DNA from: DATBAX01 sp963723765
Lineage (GTDB): Bacteria; Acidobacteriota; Terriglobia; Terriglobales; Acidobacteriaceae
Reading direction: 5' to 3'
NCBI GenBank assembly: GCA_963723765.1
Contig: CAVRSD010000005.1
Coordinates: 558,001 to 622,000 of the forward strand
DNA length: 64,000 nucleotides
The notes beneath the pieces are model-generated. The model searched no databases. It was not told the origin of the DNA and saw only the letters and a list, made by a program, of their open reading frames with translations. Within the stretch, counting starts at the first letter, position 1. Each line of letters opens with the position of its first letter. Made by a program: the position numbers and the translations under genes. Of the stretch, positions 17,761 through 25,614 are shown one piece after another.

Positions 17761-20532
17761 TTATGTGTTGGCCGGATTCGCTTTTTCTGGATTGATGCCC
17801 AGGTCTTTGATGGCAGCTTTCAGAACTTTGCCGTCGAGCTGCTTATCTCGCGCCAACGCAGTTAAAGTAGCCAGCACGATATGTTTTGCATCGACCTCAA
17901 AGAAGTCGCGCAGTGATGGGCGATTCTCGCTGCGCCCGAATCCATCGGTGCCCAGCGCCACGATGGGCCGCGGAATCCATTGCGCAATCGATTCCGGCAG
18001 CACCTTCATGTAATCCGACGCCGCCACAAACACGCCTTCTGCATCTTCCAGCTGCTGGGTGACGAACGGAACCCGCGGCGTCTCGCCCGGATGCAGCATG
18101 TTCCAGCGATCACATTCGTTGCCATCGCTGTAAAGTTGCTTGTAACTGGTCACACTCCAAACATCCGCAGCTACCGAATACTTTTCTTCCAGAATCTGCT
18201 GCGCCTTGAGCACCTCGTACATGATGGTGCCGCTGCCGAAGAGCTGCGCTTTCAGCTTGGCATCTTTCTTCTGCGATGTCTTAAAGCGATAAAGCCCCTT
18301 CAGAATGCCGTCGCGGACATCCTTCCCCGGCGGCATGGCAGGCATCGGCAAGGGCTCGTTGGTGACGGTCAGATAATAGAAAACCGATTCCTCATCCACA
18401 TACATCCGCTTAATGCCATCCTGAATGATGACGCCAATTTCGTAGGCGAATGCCGGATCATAGGCCAGAAGATTTGGAACGGACAGCGCCAGCACGTGAC
18501 TATGGCCATCCTGATGCTGCAAGCCTTCGCCCGCCAGCGTAGTTCTCCCGGCAGTACCGCCAACCAGGAAGCCACGTGTACGCATGTCGGCAGCGGCCCA
18601 GATCAAATCACCAATGCGCTGCAATCCGAACATGGAGTAGTAAATAAAAAACGGGATCGTATTGATCCCGTGATTGGCATAAGCAGTTCCGGCGGCAATA
18701 AACGAGCTGATCGATCCGGCTTCCGTAATTCCTTCTTCCAGAATCTGCCCATCTTTCGCTTCCTTGTAATAGAGAAGCGTGTCCATATCGACCGGCTCAT
18801 AGAGCTGGCCCACGCTGGAATAAATTCCGACCTGGCGGAACAAAGCCTCCATACCAAAAGTGCGCGCTTCGTCCGGGATAATGGGGACGATTAATTTTCC
18901 AATCTCCGGATCGCGCAACAGCTTCGATAACAGCCGCACAAATACCATGGTCGTCGAAACTTCACGACCGTCCGTGCCTTTGTAGAATTCCTCGAAGTGG
19001 GTTTCCGTAACTGGAGCAATCGGCTTGGAGCGCACTTTGCGTTCCGGCAAATAGCCGCCCAACTGCACTCGCCGCTCCTGCATGTACTTGATCTCCGGAC
19101 TGTCATCCGGAGGACGATAGAACGGAGCGTCATGCAGTTCTTCATCCGCAATCGGAATCCCAAATCGCGAACGGAACAGGCGCAAATCGTCATCATTTAA
19201 TTTTTTCTGCTGGTGCGTAATGTTCTTGCCTTCGCCAGCCTCGCCGAGTCCGTACCCTTTAATCGTCTTGGCGAGAATCACGGTTGGCGCGCCTTTGTGT
19301 TCCACGGCAGCCTTGTAAGCTGCGTGGACTTTAAGCGGATCGTGCCCGCCCAGACGGATACGCGAAAGTTGTTCGTCGGAGAAATGCTCGATCATCTTCA
19401 ACAGTCGGGGATCGGTGCCAAAGAAGTTTTGCCGGAAGTACGCGCCGCTCTCCACGAAATACTTCTGGTACTGCCCGTCGGTGACCTCGCCCATCCGCTT
19501 GACCAGCAGCCCGTCGCGATCTTCCTGAATCACGGCATCCCAATCGCTGCCCCAAATGACTTTAATTACATTCCAACCGGCGCCGCGGAAAATGGCTTCC
19601 AGCTCTTGAATAATCTTGCCATTGCCTCGCACCGGTCCATCGAGCCGCTGCAAATTGCAGTTGATGACAAAAATCAGATTGTCGAGTTTTTCGCGCGAGG
19701 CCAGTGAGATGGAACCCAAAGACTCGGGCTCATCCGTTTCCCCGTCGCCTAGAAACGCCCAGACCTTCCCGCCGGTCGACTGCTTTAATCCGCGGTTCTC
19801 CAGATACTTGATAAACCGCGCATGATAGATCGCCTGAATCGGACCCAGCCCCATCGAAACGGTTGGATATTCCCAGAAATCCGGCATGAGCCAGGGATGG
19901 GGATACGAAGAAAGTCCGCCGCCTTCCTTCATTTCGCGGCGAAAGTTTCCCAGCTTTTCCGCGGAAAGTCGGCCTTCGAGAAAAGCTCGGGAATAGATTC
20001 CCGGTGCCGCATGTCCCTGGAAGTAAACAATATCGCGGTCACCGTCTTCGGTTTTTGCGCGCAGAAAGTGATTGAAGGCAACTTCATACAAAGTGGCCGC
20101 GGACGCAAAAGTCGAAATATGTCCGCCAATGCCGTCCTGCAGCTTGTTGGCGCGGATCACCATGGCCAGCGCATTCCAGCGCACCAGGCTCTTGATCCTC
20201 CGCTCCATCGCCTGGCTGCCCGGGAAAGGCGGCTGCTGGGTCGATGGAATGGTATTCACGTAGGGCGTGGTTGCGGTGAATGGAAGATTCACCCCCGCCG
20301 CCCGCCGCGCATGTAACGAAAGTTGCTGCAGCAAACGGCCGGCCCGCTCCGGGCCGCCCTTGGCTAATACGTAATCGAGAGAATCCAGCCACTCTCGGGT
20401 TTCGAGCACTTCCGATCCATTGCTGCCGTTGTTACTGCTCTGGACCTCTGCGGTGCGGGAATCTGCGGTATAGCTCTCTGCCACGTCTGATGTCTCCGGC
20501 TTCTTAGATGGGGAACCTTCAATGATAGTCAA
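17761..20532 (-). CDS. aceE: pyruvate dehydrogenase E1, homodimeric type
   Basis: About 923 aa from a TTG at 20532 (LTIIEGSPSKKPETSD). The frame is open to 20682, but the upstream 50 residues look untypical, so the start is uncertain. Conserved AceE features: LETREWLDSLDYVL at the beginning, GGHISTFASAATLYEVAFNHF, the ThDP/Mg motif GDGETDEPES, and GTAGRTTLAGEGLQHQDGHS in the mid-domain. The enzyme decarboxylates pyruvate and acetylates the E2 lipoyl groups. First gene of aceE-aceF-lpdA, so the organism uses the proteobacterial type of PDH. Confidence 0.94.
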   Translation of the reverse strand: MTIIEGSPSKKPETSDVAESYTADSRTAEVQSSNNGSNGSEVLETREWLDSLDYVLAKGGPERAGRLLQQLSLHARRAAGVNLPFTATTPYVNTIPSTQQPPFPGSQAMERRIKSLVRWNALAMVIRANKLQDGIGGHISTFASAATLYEVAFNHFLRAKTEDGDRDIVYFQGHAAPGIYSRAFLEGRLSAEKLGNFRREMKEGGGLSSYPHPWLMPDFWEYPTVSMGLGPIQAIYHARFIKYLENRGLKQSTGGKVWAFLGDGETDEPESLGSISLASREKLDNLIFVINCNLQRLDGPVRGNGKIIQELEAIFRGAGWNVIKVIWGSDWDAVIQEDRDGLLVKRMGEVTDGQYQKYFVESGAYFRQNFFGTDPRLLKMIEHFSDEQLSRIRLGGHDPLKVHAAYKAAVEHKGAPTVILAKTIKGYGLGEAGEGKNITHQQKKLNDDDLRLFRSRFGIPIADEELHDAPFYRPPDDSPEIKYMQERRVQLGGYLPERKVRSKPIAPVTETHFEEFYKGTDGREVSTTMVFVRLLSKLLRDPEIGKLIVPIIPDEARTFGMEALFRQVGIYSSVGQLYEPVDMDTLLYYKEAKDGQILEEGITEAGSISSFIAAGTAYANHGINTIPFFIYYSMFGLQRIGDLIWAAADMRTRGFLVGGTAGRTTLAGEGLQHQDGHSHVLALSVPNLLAYDPAFAYEIGVIIQDGIKRMYVDEESVFYYLTVTNEPLPMPAMPPGKDVRDGILKGLYRFKTSQKKDAKLKAQLFGSGTIMYEVLKAQQILEEKYSVAADVWSVTSYKQLYSDGNECDRWNMLHPGETPRVPFVTQQLEDAEGVFVAASDYMKVLPESIAQWIPRPIVALGTDGFGRSENRPSLRDFFEVDAKHIVLATLTALARDKQLDGKVLKAAIKDLGINPEKANPANT

Positions 20533-20822
20533 TATTCCGGATTTTTGCTTGGTGAGAGTTCCAATAAAGTGTCGCCAGCGTACCGGTTTCGGGACGAATG
20601 ACCGGAATGTAAGGAAATGGCCGTCACGCGCCTGAAGTAGGCCTCCCCTTCTCGCGTGGGAAGGGAATCGAAATGTTTCCACGAATCATCAAAATAGATG
20701 TTCGATTCAGTCCGTTACGCTTAATAATAAAAGTTCTTTGTTCGATGCAGACGCACTTTGTTCCTTTGGCATCAAATGCCCGAATCCGGGAAGATCAAAT
20801 TCTAGAGATAGTTAAGAAAATC

Positions 20823-20828
20823 TAAGGA
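20823..20828 (+). promoter_or_regulatory. ribosome binding site of dps
   Basis: AAGGAG eight bases before ATG 20837, fixing the start of the Dps-like gene. Confidence 0.8.
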
Positions 20829-20836
20829 GAATCCCC

Positions 20837-21448
20837 ATGGCGAAGAAGACTCTATTTGGCAAGCCCCCCTCGAAAATCAACGCCCAACCCCGCATTCACC
20901 AACACGCTAGTGAAATCCAGCAGTACGGCACCGTGGTTCATGCTTTACCCCTCGATTTGGAGGAACCTGTCCGCCTGGAAATGACTGAGCATCTCAACCA
21001 GCTCCTGGCCGATACCATGACCCTCCGCGACCTCTATAAGAAATCGCATTGGCAGGTGGCCGGGCCGACCTTTTACCAACTTCATTTGCTCTTCGATAAG
21101 CACTTTGGCGAGCAGGCGGAACTGGTGGATACGATTGCCGAACGCATTCAACTGCTCGGCGGTTTGAGCATCGCGATGGCCCACGACGTCGCCGAAACCA
21201 CCAAAATCGAGCGCCCGCCACGCGGCAGAGAAGAAGTCCCCGTACAAATCTCTCGTTTGCTGGACGCCCATCAAATCATTATCGGCCAATGCCGGGAACT
21301 GGCAAAACGCGCCGACAAACTGGGGGACGATGGAACCAACGATCTGGCAGTGAGCGATGTTCTGCGCACCAATGAATTGCAAGTCTGGTTCGTCAGTGAA
21401 CATCTGGTAAGAATGCCGCTGGTGGAAGCGATTGAAAATGCAAGCTGA
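20837..21448 (+). CDS. dps: Dps-family ferritin-like DNA-binding/iron-storage protein
   Basis: 203 aa. A Lys-rich N-terminus of about 45 residues, suited to DNA contact, precedes the four-helix Dps fold. Ferroxidase residues at the dimer interface are visible: His in KSHWQVAGPTFYQLHLLFDKHF and Asp/Glu in ELVDTIAERI. Dps oxidises Fe(II) with hydrogen peroxide, stores iron and shields DNA. It is longer than E. coli Dps (167 aa). Monocistronic, with its own terminator. Confidence 0.9.
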   Translation: MAKKTLFGKPPSKINAQPRIHQHASEIQQYGTVVHALPLDLEEPVRLEMTEHLNQLLADTMTLRDLYKKSHWQVAGPTFYQLHLLFDKHFGEQAELVDTIAERIQLLGGLSIAMAHDVAETTKIERPPRGREEVPVQISRLLDAHQIIIGQCRELAKRADKLGDDGTNDLAVSDVLRTNELQVWFVSEHLVRMPLVEAIENAS

Positions 21449-21492
21449 GGCGGGCAGAGTCCGAAAACCCTAGATTTCCTGTAATTGGAAAT

Positions 21493-21525
21493 GGGCACGG
21501 TCTGGATCGTGCCCACTATTTTTCT
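21493..21525 (+). terminator. rho-independent terminator after dps
   Basis: Stem GGGCACG/CGTGCCC with an 8-base loop, followed by a T-rich run (ATTTTTCTT). Confidence 0.7.
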
Positions 21526-21615
21526 TCGCTCATTAATTAACTTCTTATCTGGGGAGGGGTGTACCAGAAAAAGATTGCAAGCGGCTGGCACAATTGGGTA
21601 TGAAATGCGCGTTTA

Positions 21616-21631
21616 GTTACAAATTTGTAAC
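21616..21631. promoter_or_regulatory. perfect palindrome GTTACAAATTTGTAAC, candidate operator
   Basis: A 16-base perfect palindrome 160 bases before the XRE regulator. Its half-site TTGTAA/TTACAA recurs at 21738-21743 and 21754-21759 just upstream of the gene, as expected for an autoregulatory site. Confidence 0.4.
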
Positions 21632-21737
21632 AGACAGCGCATCGAAGGTCGGTTCCTTAGCTTCACGCGTTTTACTATTCAGCGTTATCGTTCCTGGATT
21701 TCCGGAAAAATAGAACGGTATTGTACACTTCTGGTTC

Positions 21738-21759
21738 TTGTAAGTTGCTATTATTACAA
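21738..21759. promoter_or_regulatory. TTGTAA-n10-TTACAA inverted half-sites
   Basis: The pair lies 32-53 bases before ATG 21791. It shares half-sites with the palindrome at 21616. Likely bound by the adjacent HTH protein or a partner (inferred). Confidence 0.35.
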
Positions 21760-21790
21760 TTACTTGGGTCAGTAGTTTGGGGGGGGCTAA

Positions 21791-22603
21791 ATGTACTTGG
21801 GCGGACAAAATCTCCGTGTGTTGCGCGAACAACTCGGTCTTACGATGCGAGATGTGGAAAGTGCGAGCGCTCGGATCGCTCAAAAGCATGGCAACGACGA
21901 GTTCGCCATTCCTCCGAGCCGGCTCTCTGATCTGGAAACCAAGGGTGTTGTCCCCAGTGTTTATCGCCTGTACTCACTCGCGGTCATCTATCGCCGGGAT
22001 ATTCGAGAGCTGTTGTCCTGGTTCGGTGTCGACTTAAACCTGATGGCGTCCGATCTGGATGTCTCTCTGCCCACCAAGTCCCATTTCACGGAAGCACTGG
22101 ACAGCATTTCCGCGATACAAATGCCAGTACGTATCGATCCTAGTTTCGATCCCAAACGTACCGCGAACTTTGGCCGCATGGTTGAGCAATGGGGGTTGGT
22201 GCCCTTGGCGTATCTGGAGCAGTTTGCCAATTGCCAGTTCACCTATGGCTATATTGGGACCGAAGATTTGACCATGTACCCGATTCTTCCTCCCGGAAGC
22301 TTCGTGCAAATTGACGAAACCAAGAACAAAGTTCTGGATGGTGGCTGGAGATCGGAATATGAACGGCCCATTTATTTCGTGGAAACCCGCAGCGGTCATA
22401 CCTGCTGCTGGTGCACCCTGACGCGGGAAGAGCTGATTCTGCAACCCCACCCGTTATCGCCGGTCGCGGCGCGGGCGCTGAAATATCCTCAGCAGGCGGA
22501 GGTCATCGGGCAAGTTGTAGGAGCAGCTATGAGGCTCGGCGAATGGCGTCCGGTTTTCGGCGAACCTTCATCAGGCCCGAAAGAGCGTACAGCACTGAAT
22601 TAA
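21791..22603 (+). CDS. XRE-type helix-turn-helix transcriptional regulator
   Basis: 270 aa. Residues 1-70 form an XRE/Cro helix-turn-helix (LRVLREQLGLTMRDVESASARIA, then PPSRLSDLETKGVVPSVYRLYSLAVIY). The remaining 200 residues have no domain I recognise. Two Cys lie next to each other in HTCCWCTLT, which might bind metal or a ligand. Start ATG 21791 follows a G-rich tract (GGGGGGGG). The 3' end overlaps the convergent gene at 22527 by 77 bases. Palindromes upstream suggest autoregulation. Confidence 0.82.
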   Translation: MYLGGQNLRVLREQLGLTMRDVESASARIAQKHGNDEFAIPPSRLSDLETKGVVPSVYRLYSLAVIYRRDIRELLSWFGVDLNLMASDLDVSLPTKSHFTEALDSISAIQMPVRIDPSFDPKRTANFGRMVEQWGLVPLAYLEQFANCQFTYGYIGTEDLTMYPILPPGSFVQIDETKNKVLDGGWRSEYERPIYFVETRSGHTCCWCTLTREELILQPHPLSPVAARALKYPQQAEVIGQVVGAAMRLGEWRPVFGEPSSGPKERTALN

Positions 22604-22952
22604 GATGGCGTGTCGACCCGGCTCCCGGCGAGCTCGGTAAAAGATTCTCGCCCCGCTTATGCAGCCGGTCGAGATAAGGACCCGGCGGCAATCCGGCTAA
22701 TTTGCTGGAGAGTTCAACGTCTTCCACCAGCTGCCGAATTGGCGTCGAGAGGACCTGGGAAACAAGGGCACGATGGGCCTGCGTCAACGCCTTGTTGGCC
22801 TGCGAGCCGCCATAGACCCGGCCCAACCCCCAATGCGCGTAGTCTTCCCTTCTGTTTCGTAATCCAGAGACATACTCCAGCTTGCGCAGGCAGCCGGTGA
22901 TCGCCTGCAAGGTGGTCTCGCGCAAGTCTTCGAAAGCTGATTTCAGCGTCAT
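22527..22952 (-). CDS. hypothetical protein
   Basis: 141 aa, not recognised. It is basic, largely helical (FEDLRETTLQAITGCLRKLEYV), and has no signal peptide or membrane helix. Its C-terminal 26 residues are encoded opposite the end of the XRE gene. It reads like coding sequence and covers an otherwise empty stretch, but only one such ORF supports the call. The start at ATG 22952 lacks a clear ribosome site. Confidence 0.5.
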   Translation of the reverse strand: MTLKSAFEDLRETTLQAITGCLRKLEYVSGLRNRREDYAHWGLGRVYGGSQANKALTQAHRALVSQVLSTPIRQLVEDVELSSKLAGLPPGPYLDRLHKRGENLLPSSPGAGSTRHLNSVLYALSGLMKVRRKPDAIRRAS

Positions 22953-23060
22953 TCTTGTTACGTTTTCAGGAACTTGAAATTACCAGCGTAAGCTGTGCGG
23001 CCAGCCTGCTAACAGCAGATTATCACGGTGTAGTCCCTATTCCAACCAAGGAGCTCACCC

Positions 23061-23189
23061 GTGAAAAAACCCTTATTGTGGTTCGCTGTAGTCCTATTTC
23101 TTGCTTCCGTTCCGGCATCCGTTCTGGCAGACGCCAACCCCAGTCCGGTTTGTACCCCGTCAGGATGTTCGAAGCCCGGCGTTCGCTAA
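23061..23189 (+). CDS. small secreted peptide, 42 aa
   Basis: Starts GTG 23061 with AAGGAG eight bases upstream (23048-23053). The product has a textbook signal peptide (KKPLLWFAVVLFLASVPAS, cleavage after VLA) and a mature part of about 19 residues, DANPSPVCTPSGCSKPGVR, with two Cys four residues apart. It is too short for normal ORF calling. Function unknown. A secreted peptide with one possible disulfide is what the sequence shows. Confidence 0.6.
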   Translation: MKKPLLWFAVVLFLASVPASVLADANPSPVCTPSGCSKPGVR

Positions 23190-23276
23190 TTTATAGCGGG
23201 TAAGCCTGTGATATCACTGGCTATTGTAGAGTTGTGGGCTATCGCGATGGCATGAGGTATATTGCTGCGATAGCCC

Positions 23277-24038
23277 ATGCCGCTTCTGGACTATCTTCGA
23301 AACTACTTGCAGATCGCGCCTCACGTTCTGCAGGCAATCCTACTGGTTCTATTGCTTCGTCGAGCGTTTTACAGGCAGTTTCCTCTCTTCGTTTCATACA
23401 CCGGCTTTGAAGTTTTGCAATTTGTAGCTCTCATTGCCATGCGGTATTCGAGCTCGGTCTCGGGCAAAGAGTATTACTACGCCTTTGCGGTGGGCTCCAT
23501 TGGAAGCTCAATTTTGCGCTTTGGCGTCATCTATGAGGTTCTTGCCCATTTGTTCCGCAACTATCCCACATTGGCTGGACTGGGCACGACTTTGTTCCGC
23601 TGGACCGCAATGCTGCTTCTACTTCTTGCGCTGGTCTTGGCTTGGCTGGGTCCAAGGGAAGGTACTGGACATCTCATGGTCATCCTTGACGTCCTAAATC
23701 GAAGCGTAAGTATCCTGCAATCCGGACTGCTTCTTTCCCTATTTCTGTTCTCCCGTTACTTTGCGTTATCATGGCGAAGCTATGTCGTTGGAATTGCGTT
23801 GGGTCTGGGAATCTACGCCAGCGTAGACCTTGCAATCGCTTCGATTCGTTCTCAAATTGAGCCCAGGGGAACTGGTATTCTCGACGGCGTAACGATGGGA
23901 ACTTATCACCTTTGCGTATTGATCTGGCTGTTGTATCTTTTCGTACCAGGGCAAGACAAGAACTCCGCTTCACGCGGATTGCCCGAGCATGATCTGGAAA
24001 CGTGGAACCAGGAACTCCAGAGGCTGATACACAAATGA
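23277..24038 (+). CDS. multi-pass membrane protein of unknown function
   Basis: 253 aa with about seven hydrophobic segments (for example APHVLQAILLVLLLRRAFY, FRWTAMLLLLLALVLAWL, LQSGLLLSLFLFSRYFAL) and a charged cytoplasmic tail. The size and seven-helix pattern recur in uncharacterised acidobacterial proteins, but I cannot assign a family. Its TGA overlaps the ATG of the next gene (ATGA), so the two are translationally coupled. Confidence 0.75.
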   Translation: MPLLDYLRNYLQIAPHVLQAILLVLLLRRAFYRQFPLFVSYTGFEVLQFVALIAMRYSSSVSGKEYYYAFAVGSIGSSILRFGVIYEVLAHLFRNYPTLAGLGTTLFRWTAMLLLLLALVLAWLGPREGTGHLMVILDVLNRSVSILQSGLLLSLFLFSRYFALSWRSYVVGIALGLGIYASVDLAIASIRSQIEPRGTGILDGVTMGTYHLCVLIWLLYLFVPGQDKNSASRGLPEHDLETWNQELQRLIHK

Positions 24039-24568
24039 TCCTAACCGTCATTCTCGTCGTGATTGGATTGCTGGCCTTAGCCTGCTTACTTTTGCTGGCC
24101 AAGGGACGTGCCGGCTCGATCACCAACTCCGAGAATTTGACCGACCAGTTGCGCTCGGTGGATGTCGAGGCTTTTCGCAATCTGACCGATCCCGATGAGG
24201 AACAATACTTGCGCGCGAATCTTCCTGGAGCGGAGTTCCGAAAGGTCCAACGCGAACGGTTGCTTGCTGCCATTGAATACGTCTCTTGTGCAGCCCAGAA
24301 TGCCGTCGTTCTGATGCGGCTTGGGGATGCGGCCCGCCACAGCCCCGATCCCGCCATGGCTGCTGCGGGTGAGAAGCTGGTAGACACGGCCATCCGCCTC
24401 CGGCTTTATGCCTTCCATGCCATGGCAAAACTCTATCTGGCATTGATTCTTCCCGGCCCCCGCGTTTCTCCCGTCCGTATTGCCGAGAGCTATGAACAAA
24501 TGACCCGCCTGGTAGTACTGCTCGGTTGTTTCCAGCAGGCGCCTCAAGGCGTCGCGGCTGCGCTATAG
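24035..24568 (+). CDS. membrane-anchored hypothetical protein
   Basis: 177 aa from ATG 24035, chosen because it overlaps the stop of the upstream gene in the coupled form ATGA. One N-terminal membrane helix (ILTVILVVIGLLALACLLLLA) is followed by a soluble helical domain of about 145 residues (SENLTDQLRSVDVEAFRNLTD...). No family recognised. It probably works with the seven-helix protein. Confidence 0.7.
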   Translation: MILTVILVVIGLLALACLLLLAKGRAGSITNSENLTDQLRSVDVEAFRNLTDPDEEQYLRANLPGAEFRKVQRERLLAAIEYVSCAAQNAVVLMRLGDAARHSPDPAMAAAGEKLVDTAIRLRLYAFHAMAKLYLALILPGPRVSPVRIAESYEQMTRLVVLLGCFQQAPQGVAAAL

Positions 24569-24945
24569 GTCGGTTGTTGTCAGACTTTGGGCTTCCTGCC
24601 CCTCATGCAATTATTTCCCCCTGCTGCATCTTCCCATTGCATGCTCCAGCCGTAACCTCCCAAGAAATTGGGACGTCCTTGCTCCAGCCTCTTAACCTAG
24701 CTGATTCAATGAGTTGGCGCAGAAAAAACTCACCGGACGGGGCGAGAAACTTTTCGCCCGAACCAGGGTTCAACCATGATTACGGCAAAGGGACAGCTGG
24801 GACTAGGACCGTCCGTCATATGTAAAAGTTGAGTCTTGCCGTCGATGTTCTTGCATCATAGAAGCTATACTTTTTGCATAGGGAAGCATGCTTGGGATTG
24901 AGCTTGGGGCCAACTTTATGACTACTTTATGAATGGAGAAGTCCT
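24569..24945. other. intergenic stretch
   Basis: About 375 bases with no supported gene. A small hairpin (GGGCGA/TCGCCC) at 24740-24759 is the only structure noted. Confidence 0.5.
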
Positions 24946-25545
24946 TTGAAAAAGTTAACTTTACTCTTGGCTTTATGTGTGGTGTTCGTGACGGCGCGCA
25001 CCGCAGGCGCACAGCAACTGGACGCAGCTCTTGGGTTCGGCACCATGACTGCGCCCTCAGGAGCGGTCTCCTTGGCAGGCGACAGTGTCGTATCGCAACG
25101 CGGCGGGCTATTTCCCAGCTTCAGTGCCGACGTACTCTTCCTGCACCATCACCAGATCGGAGTTCAGGGTGAGGTGGCCTGGAGAGCCAGTCAGAACTTG
25201 TACGCAGACACTCTTCCCTTCCGCCCCATTCTGTATGATTTCAACGCTCTTTGGGCGCCTCGATTCGGCAAAAAAGTGCAGGGCGAGTTGATGGCTGGAT
25301 TCGGTGGGGAAACTCTCCGATTTTATGGGATACCTAACTGCACTTTCGTAGGCTGCACAGACTACGTGAGCAGCGAACATCTCACCGGTCACGTCGGCGC
25401 CGGCGTTCGTCTTTACGTCTGGCACAACGTTTTCCTCCGTCCCGAGGCCCATTACTACGCGATTCACAATAACAACGAATTCCCATCGAGCAACGCGAAT
25501 CGCTTTGCTATTTCCATCGGTTATTCACTCAAGCCGGGCTTCTAG
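24946..25545 (+). CDS. outer-membrane beta-barrel protein (OmpA/OmpW-like size)
   Basis: 199 aa. The start is TTG 24946 with GGAG about nine bases upstream. Signal peptide 1-23 (LLLALCVVFVTARTAGAQ), then alternating hydrophobic/polar strands with aromatic girdles (SADVLFLHHHQIGVQGEVAWRA, VGAGVRLYVWHNVFLRPEAHYYAI) and a final strand ending in Phe (FAISIGYSLKPGF), the usual barrel-assembly signal. Ligand and role unknown. A strong terminator follows. Confidence 0.8.
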   Translation: MKKLTLLLALCVVFVTARTAGAQQLDAALGFGTMTAPSGAVSLAGDSVVSQRGGLFPSFSADVLFLHHHQIGVQGEVAWRASQNLYADTLPFRPILYDFNALWAPRFGKKVQGELMAGFGGETLRFYGIPNCTFVGCTDYVSSEHLTGHVGAGVRLYVWHNVFLRPEAHYYAIHNNNEFPSSNANRFAISIGYSLKPGF

Positions 25546-25565
25546 GTAATTTTCATTGGAAGTAA

Positions 25566-25593
25566 AAAGAGGAGCTGAAATCAGCTCCTCTTT
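25566..25593. terminator. bidirectional rho-independent terminator
   Basis: Perfect 13-base stem AAAGAGGAGCTGA/TCAGCTCCTCTTT between the convergent barrel gene and efflux operon. The A/T runs at each end allow use on both strands. Confidence 0.85.
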
Positions 25594-25614
25594 GTACTTT
25601 TCTCGCTACTAGTT

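Larger units (their letters stand above)
21449..21790. other. intergenic stretch with terminator and palindromes
   Basis: No gene seen. It holds the dps terminator, a perfect 16-base palindrome and a second pair of matching half-sites upstream of the XRE gene (all listed separately). Confidence 0.6.

Noticed and set aside
17980..18894. 304-aa plus-strand ORF
   Set aside because: Antisense to aceE with no recognisable domain.
24526..24825. 99-aa ORF after the membrane protein pair
   Set aside because: Overlaps the coding end of 24035-24568 and has no coding character beyond it.
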